58,746 bases of DNA, from contig NZ_MRBY01000022.1 in assembly GCF_001904615.1 (NCBI RefSeq), positions 1 through 58,746 on the forward strand, read 5' to 3'. A program made the translations under genes and the position numbers. The notes under the pieces are model-generated. The model made no database searches, was not told the DNA's origin, and saw only the letters and a program-made list of their open reading frames with translations. This document shows positions 55,061 to 58,746 of this stretch, piece after piece. This DNA comes from [Limnothrix rosea] IAM M-220. Lineage in GTDB: Bacteria > Cyanobacteriota > Cyanobacteriia > Cyanobacteriales > MRBY01. How positions within the stretch are numbered: the first letter of the stretch is position 1; every line of letters begins with the position of its first letter.

Positions 55061-55960
55061 TTAGTCCCAATCATCGTCGTCTTCATCGAGCTGGCGCTCG
55101 AGTTGGGAGATTGCTAGGTTAAAAATGGGCTTGAGGGCTTCATTTAGCTCTTGTTTTGCAGCCGTTTGTAGTTGGGGAATAACGGATGTGTCTTTAATTT
55201 TCATTAAAGCTAATGCGGCTGATTTTCGGGTTTCGCTTTCGGGATGATCGAGTAGGGTTAAAAGTTTGGGGATGGCAGGTTTGTGGGCGAGATTTCCCAA
55301 AACTGCTGCTGTTTCGCATCGAACGGTTTCGCTGTCATCATCGAGAAACTTGACTAATGCTTCAAAGTCTTCGGCTTCGCCTTTGTCTGCCGCAATTTTG
55401 GCGATCGCCCCGACGATGGCACTACGGACAGATTCTGAGTCAGAATTAATTTCTTGGTAGAGATAGTCCTTCGCATCAGCACCGATAAACGCCAATGCCC
55501 ATGCCGCATGACCCTTGGTGCTTTCAGAGGTTTCGGGGTCTTTGACGAATTTTAAAAGTTCTTGGGCTGCCGCCTCACCCATCCGCGCTAAAGCACCAAT
55601 GGTGGAGCCTTTCACCACCGTATCATCATCATTGAGGTGGGCATAAACAAGAGATTCTACCGCTGAGGTATCGGCAATGAGGGTAATAGTTTTTGCACAA
55701 GCACGACGAACAACAACATTTTTATGATTCAGCAAGCCATCAATCAAAAAAGGTGTGGCAGGTTTACCCAACAGACCAATCGTTTCTGCCCCCGCCAATC
55801 TGGTTAAACCACGGGTATCGCCCATACATTCCACTAATTTTTTAATGCGATCGCCGTCACTGGTATCAAAGGTTTTTTCAACGGCCTCTTGACGGGCGAT
55901 CGCCAGAAATTCATCTACTTCTGCTTCCGAAGCAAATAAAGTATCAATAGTTTCAGTCAT
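55061..55960 (-). CDS. HEAT-repeat phycobilin lyase of the E/F type (CpeF-like)
   Basis: A 299-residue all-helical HEAT/PBS-lyase repeat protein from ATG 55960 (an upstream in-frame start adds 11). Repeats include LTRLAGAETIGLLGKPATPF, VVRRACAKTITLIADTSAVE and TVRCETAAVLGNLAHKPAIP, and it ends with an acidic tail (DEDDDDWD). Length and composition resemble CpeF/MpeV-type bilin lyases better than CpcF or CpeZ (about 205 residues). It lies near cpeY in head-to-head orientation. Identification of the exact chromophore or subunit is not possible here; a scaffold HEAT protein such as IaiH is an alternative. Confidence 0.6.
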   Translation of the reverse strand: MTETIDTLFASEAEVDEFLAIARQEAVEKTFDTSDGDRIKKLVECMGDTRGLTRLAGAETIGLLGKPATPFLIDGLLNHKNVVVRRACAKTITLIADTSAVESLVYAHLNDDDTVVKGSTIGALARMGEAAAQELLKFVKDPETSESTKGHAAWALAFIGADAKDYLYQEINSDSESVRSAIVGAIAKIAADKGEAEDFEALVKFLDDDSETVRCETAAVLGNLAHKPAIPKLLTLLDHPESETRKSAALALMKIKDTSVIPQLQTAAKQELNEALKPIFNLAISQLERQLDEDDDDWD

Positions 55961-56101
55961 GGATTTAGTGGAAAAGTAAAGAAACAAGCGCAACGATATC
56001 GCTACGCTTTTTTGGATTTATCGGAGATGATTTATTCCCAACAAATTAATCTGCTTTTTTTTGTAAACTAACTTAATAGTGATGCAAATAAAAGTTAACT
56101 A

Positions 56102-56317
56102 TTAGTGAGTTGCAGCATGTTGTGTTTTTAAAGCTTCAAGGGCATTATCGATTTTCACGAGCTCAGGCTCAAGGACACCCATCATTTTTGATTTTTTAAT
56201 CTTCGCTTTCTTGGCCGTATCGGTCATTTCTGTGACGAGACGTTCACGATACTGGGTGAGTTCTTCAATGGCTGCAGCAAGCTCTTCGGCGGAAGCTGGG
56301 GTCGTTTCTTGGGACAT
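56102..56317 (-). CDS. Small coiled-coil protein next to bilin lyases
   Basis: A 71-residue, highly charged helical protein with a heptad-like SAEELAAAIEELTQYRERLV and TDTAKKAKIKKSKMMGVLEP. No signal or membrane segment. It lies about 140 bases upstream of the HEAT-repeat lyase on the same strand and diverges from cpeY. I do not recognise a family; being in phycoerythrin context, it may be a small accessory protein (inference). Confidence 0.6.
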   Translation of the reverse strand: MSQETTPASAEELAAAIEELTQYRERLVTEMTDTAKKAKIKKSKMMGVLEPELVKIDNALEALKTQHAATH

Positions 56318-56560
56318 GGTAAAAATATTCCGTAAAAATTTAAAACAATATTTTAATAATTTAGATATTCTAATCAGCGACTGGCGAACATTGTCGTGAT
56401 TTGCCCTATCTAGACTACCGATTTTTGTTCCTTGGTTGCCTGAACTTTGCAGATTGTAAAGCTGAATGTTGATTTTTGTATTTGTGCGAATCCCTCTGAG
56501 ATAATGAAACCTCCCGTAAAAACTTTTTTAAAAATAGGCTTTATTTCTTAGGTTTCCGGT

Positions 56561-57844
56561 ATGGATAAACGGTTTTCAAATATGTTTGGGTTGACGGAAG
56601 ATCAGGCGATCGCCCTACTAGAAACCCCCCTTGAACAGCTCGCTGCCCCAACGGAACATTATGTGGCTGTTTCGACTTTGATTAATTTTCCGACGGAACG
56701 TTCTGTTAACGCTTTAATTGAGGTTTTAAGTAAATCTTCAGCGGAGCTCTATGACCGCATCACGCGCCGGAAAGCCTTGGAAAGTTTAGGTCGCCTCCAA
56801 GCGACTCGTGCTTTGGCCAATGTACGCCATTGCTTAGATGATGATGATCGTTATACCGTGGAAAATGCGGCCTGGGCGATCGGTGAAATTGGCACAACGG
56901 AAACGCAAATTTTAGAAGATATTACACGGTTGCTAGAACGGCCGGAGCAGAGCTATCGCACGATTATTCAAACCCTCGAAAAACTGAATTATGTGCCGGC
57001 GGTAGACCGAATCCGTCAGTTCGCTGACCATGAGGATAAAACCATAGCCAGTGCGGCGATCGCCACCATTTGTCGTCTCACAGAAAATTACGATGCCATT
57101 GGTAAGGTCTTAGAATTTCTTGAAGACGCTAGCGTTACGGTGCGGCGGTCTGCAATTCAGGACTTAATTACCGCCAAATATTATCAGGCTATAGGGGCGA
57201 TCGCCCGGTGTCCCGTATCCTTGGTGTTTAGATTACGTGGCATTCGCCTACTGGCCAACGATGGTTTTACGGCGGGTGATTTGGCCTTTGCAGACATTGA
57301 GTCTGACCTAGATGCCGTGATTTTAGATCATCCTAAAACTTTAGAATTAGTCCATGAATATGATCAAAAGCCGACGTTAGATTTTGCGGTGCGGGAACTG
57401 TACCACACAGATTTTGGCCGTTGCTACCTTGCCATTAAAACCCTTGAGGAATTTTATCCGGAGGAAACGCCCGCCGCACTGTTTGAGACATGGAAAGAGG
57501 AAGCCCACAATGACTATGGCGCTCATTACCACGTCATTAAGCTATTCGGTTGGCTCAAGCATCAGCCCGCCTATGACTTGTTTGTGGAGGCCATTAATAA
57601 TCGTGCTCCCCAATTTCAAAAATCCCGCGCAGCGGCGGCGATCGCCCTCAGTGAAATTGGTGACCAACGGGCCATTCCTCTCCTCAAAGAAAGCCTACAA
57701 ACCGGAATTTTTGACTTGCAATATGCGTCTTTATTAGGACTAAAAAAATTGGGTGAAACGGTTCAATTAGACTGGCTACCCGAAAATGCCGATCCCCTGA
57801 TTCGCGCGAAAGCTGCGGCGATCGCCCCAATATCTACTCCATAA
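56561..57844 (+). CDS. cpeY: Phycoerythrobilin lyase subunit CpeY
   Basis: A 427-residue HEAT/PBS-lyase repeat protein matching CpeY from memory: MDKRFSNMFGLTEDQAIALL at the start, ITRRKALESLGRLQATRALA and DRYTVENAAWAIGEIGTTET in the first repeats, ARCPVSLVFRLRGIRLLAND centrally, DFGRCYLAIKTLEEFYPEE, and DYGAHYHVIKLFGWLKHQPA followed by FQKSRAAAAIALSEIGDQRA. CpeY, usually with CpeZ, attaches phycoerythrobilin to alpha-phycoerythrin (CpeA). No cpeZ or phycoerythrin subunit gene is in the window. Its last 11 bases overlap the convergent DUF4230 gene. Confidence 0.85.
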   Translation: MDKRFSNMFGLTEDQAIALLETPLEQLAAPTEHYVAVSTLINFPTERSVNALIEVLSKSSAELYDRITRRKALESLGRLQATRALANVRHCLDDDDRYTVENAAWAIGEIGTTETQILEDITRLLERPEQSYRTIIQTLEKLNYVPAVDRIRQFADHEDKTIASAAIATICRLTENYDAIGKVLEFLEDASVTVRRSAIQDLITAKYYQAIGAIARCPVSLVFRLRGIRLLANDGFTAGDLAFADIESDLDAVILDHPKTLELVHEYDQKPTLDFAVRELYHTDFGRCYLAIKTLEEFYPEETPAALFETWKEEAHNDYGAHYHVIKLFGWLKHQPAYDLFVEAINNRAPQFQKSRAAAAIALSEIGDQRAIPLLKESLQTGIFDLQYASLLGLKKLGETVQLDWLPENADPLIRAKAAAIAPISTP

Positions 57845-58565
57845 AGTTGTCGGGTTCAGTTTTTATTTGATTACCACCACACACGGCTGGCTTTGTAGTT
57901 TCAATGTCAACGGTGGCAAAACCTGTGTTGCTGAGCAAACCGGCAAGGGCAACCTCTGCCTGTTCATTAGCCTGTCCAAAAATACCTTGGTTACAGGCAT
58001 GAATAGCGAGACGATTTAGGGTATCACGCTGCGTAAATTCCAATAATTCTGGAATTTTATCGGGGCCAAGATTGAGAAAGCCACGGTCGTAGTCATAAAT
58101 TCGCGAACGTTCAACGTCAATTTTTTTATCAAGGATTTTGGGTTCCGGCAATGTCACCACGAGGCGATCGCCGTCCGTTTTCACTGCATCATCAGTCAAG
58201 GTACTCAAATCAATACCCGCCCGCACCTCACCATAGGCAACATAAAGCAAGCGACTTTCTCCCACTACCAAATCCCCCAGCTGACGAGTCTGAGAAGCAG
58301 GCACAACTGTCTCCATTGCAAAGACCGTCGTTGTCAGTTCACTGACCCCACGAATTTGCTGAACAATTAGCGTTGGCGATTCGACCTCAGGCTCCTGAGT
58401 TTCAACCTTCAGCCAATTCCCCGCGTTCTGAAACCAACGCCAACTAAATTGCCCAAATTGGAAAAACGCGACAACTAATAAAATGGCAATGCCACTACTA
58501 CCGAGTAGCAAAGTCGTTCGCAAAATATTAAACGGTAGATGAAGTAGAGACCGGCGATCGCGCAT
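57834..58565 (-). CDS. DUF4230 family membrane-anchored protein
   Basis: A 243-residue protein. One N-terminal transmembrane helix (about residues 14-38, ILRTTLLLGSSGIAILLVVA) is followed by the DUF4230 domain (about 65-215): IRGVSELTTTVFAMETVVPA, LYVAYGEVRAGIDLSTLTDD, LPEPKILDKKIDVERSRIYD. The rest is probably periplasmic. ATG 58565. Function unknown; the fold is thought to relate to envelope or lipid-binding proteins in other bacteria. It converges on cpeY with an 11-base overlap. Confidence 0.85.
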   Translation of the reverse strand: MRDRRSLLHLPFNILRTTLLLGSSGIAILLVVAFFQFGQFSWRWFQNAGNWLKVETQEPEVESPTLIVQQIRGVSELTTTVFAMETVVPASQTRQLGDLVVGESRLLYVAYGEVRAGIDLSTLTDDAVKTDGDRLVVTLPEPKILDKKIDVERSRIYDYDRGFLNLGPDKIPELLEFTQRDTLNRLAIHACNQGIFGQANEQAEVALAGLLSNTGFATVDIETTKPAVCGGNQIKTEPDNFME

Positions 58566-58693
58566 GATATTTGCTGCAACCCAAAAAAAACAGCTTCACC
58601 CATTGTAACGAGCTATTTTTGAAATTTTCTTGACACAGCCGATTACAATCAAGCCGAAAAAACTTGCTATTCCGTAGAGCCATAAATTACCTA

Positions 58694-58746
58694 ACGTGAG
58701 TTTTGCTTAAGCATGCTCGGAAATACGACGCGGTGAATGGGAGAGC
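58694..58746 (+). mobile_element. MITE-like element, copy D (cut by the window end)
   Basis: The 53 visible bases match copy A at all but one position (an A at 58722 where A has G): it begins ACGTGAGTTTTGCTTAAGCA and runs into the window edge. The left flank TACCTA is a candidate target duplication. It lies about 130 bases upstream of the DUF4230 gene, pointing away from it. Confidence 0.85.

Overview
This is a chromosomal stretch from a cyanobacterium. The HIP1 palindrome GCGATCGC recurs throughout. The window carries petC-petA (cytochrome b6f), a Psb32-like thylakoid protein, CpeY and a second E/F-type phycobilin lyase, and many small families restricted to cyanobacteria (DUF3067, DUF3146, AMIN, HetZ/PatU). 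CpeY implies a phycoerythrin-containing strain. HetZ/PatU are typical of filamentous cyanobacteria. The combination would fit a phycoerythrin-bearing filamentous relative of the Synechococcus PCC 7002 group (for example a Leptolyngbya PCC 7376-like strain), but that assignment is recalled and inferred, not computed.

Layout. 1-3939: an AT-rich, HIP1-poor glycan island (methyltransferase fragment, two GT4 and one GT2 glycosyltransferases). 4097-6656: folC, a small unknown gene and an ADP-ribosylglycohydrolase, nearly continuous. 6711-9552: a Uma2 nuclease-like gene and uvrB converge on a ~195-bp mobile element. 9761-10135: a small protein with RPI repeats. 10864-12439: petC-petA. 12665-17209: DUF3067, AMIN protein, FHA-GAF-adenylate cyclase, ispD and a GT9 glycosyltransferase. 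17382-21606: mnmE, ssb, a beta-barrel protein and a coiled-coil membrane protein, all on the minus strand. 21853-30281: ispF, an FHA protein, comM-like ATPase, a WD40-like lipoprotein, a FemAB-like acyltransferase, a PPIL-repeat membrane protein and an atypical kinase. 30591-32891: patU-hetZ. 33142-40409: a fibrillin-like protein, an ene-reductase remnant, a GT2, a SpoIIE-type phosphatase, an LpxB-like protein and a dead tetR gene. 40626-47602: Bax inhibitor-1 protein, accA, an SDR, folE, psb32, an aminotransferase class IV, a cyclic-nucleotide-binding-domain protein and DUF3146. 47780-52612: CHASE4 adenylate cyclase, an iron-type ABC ATPase with a Fur-like site, rsfS and a pentapeptide protein. 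52811-58565: mnmG, a palindrome array, the phycobilin lyases and a DUF4230 protein.

How the genes work together. Several pathways are represented by paired but unlinked genes: folate/pterin (folC, folE, pabC-like), MEP isoprenoid synthesis (ispD, ispF), tRNA wobble-uridine modification (mnmE, mnmG), cAMP signalling (two class III cyclases, one CNB-domain protein) and Ser/Thr signalling (FHA proteins, a kinase-like protein, a PP2C-type phosphatase).

The most interesting structure is a family of about 182-195 bp non-coding elements with terminal inverted repeats and 6-7 bp target duplications. There are three complete copies and one cut by the window end. One copy sits exactly between uvrB and its convergent neighbour and rebuilds both stop codons. 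Another interrupts a tetR gene that also carries a nonsense codon and a frameshift.
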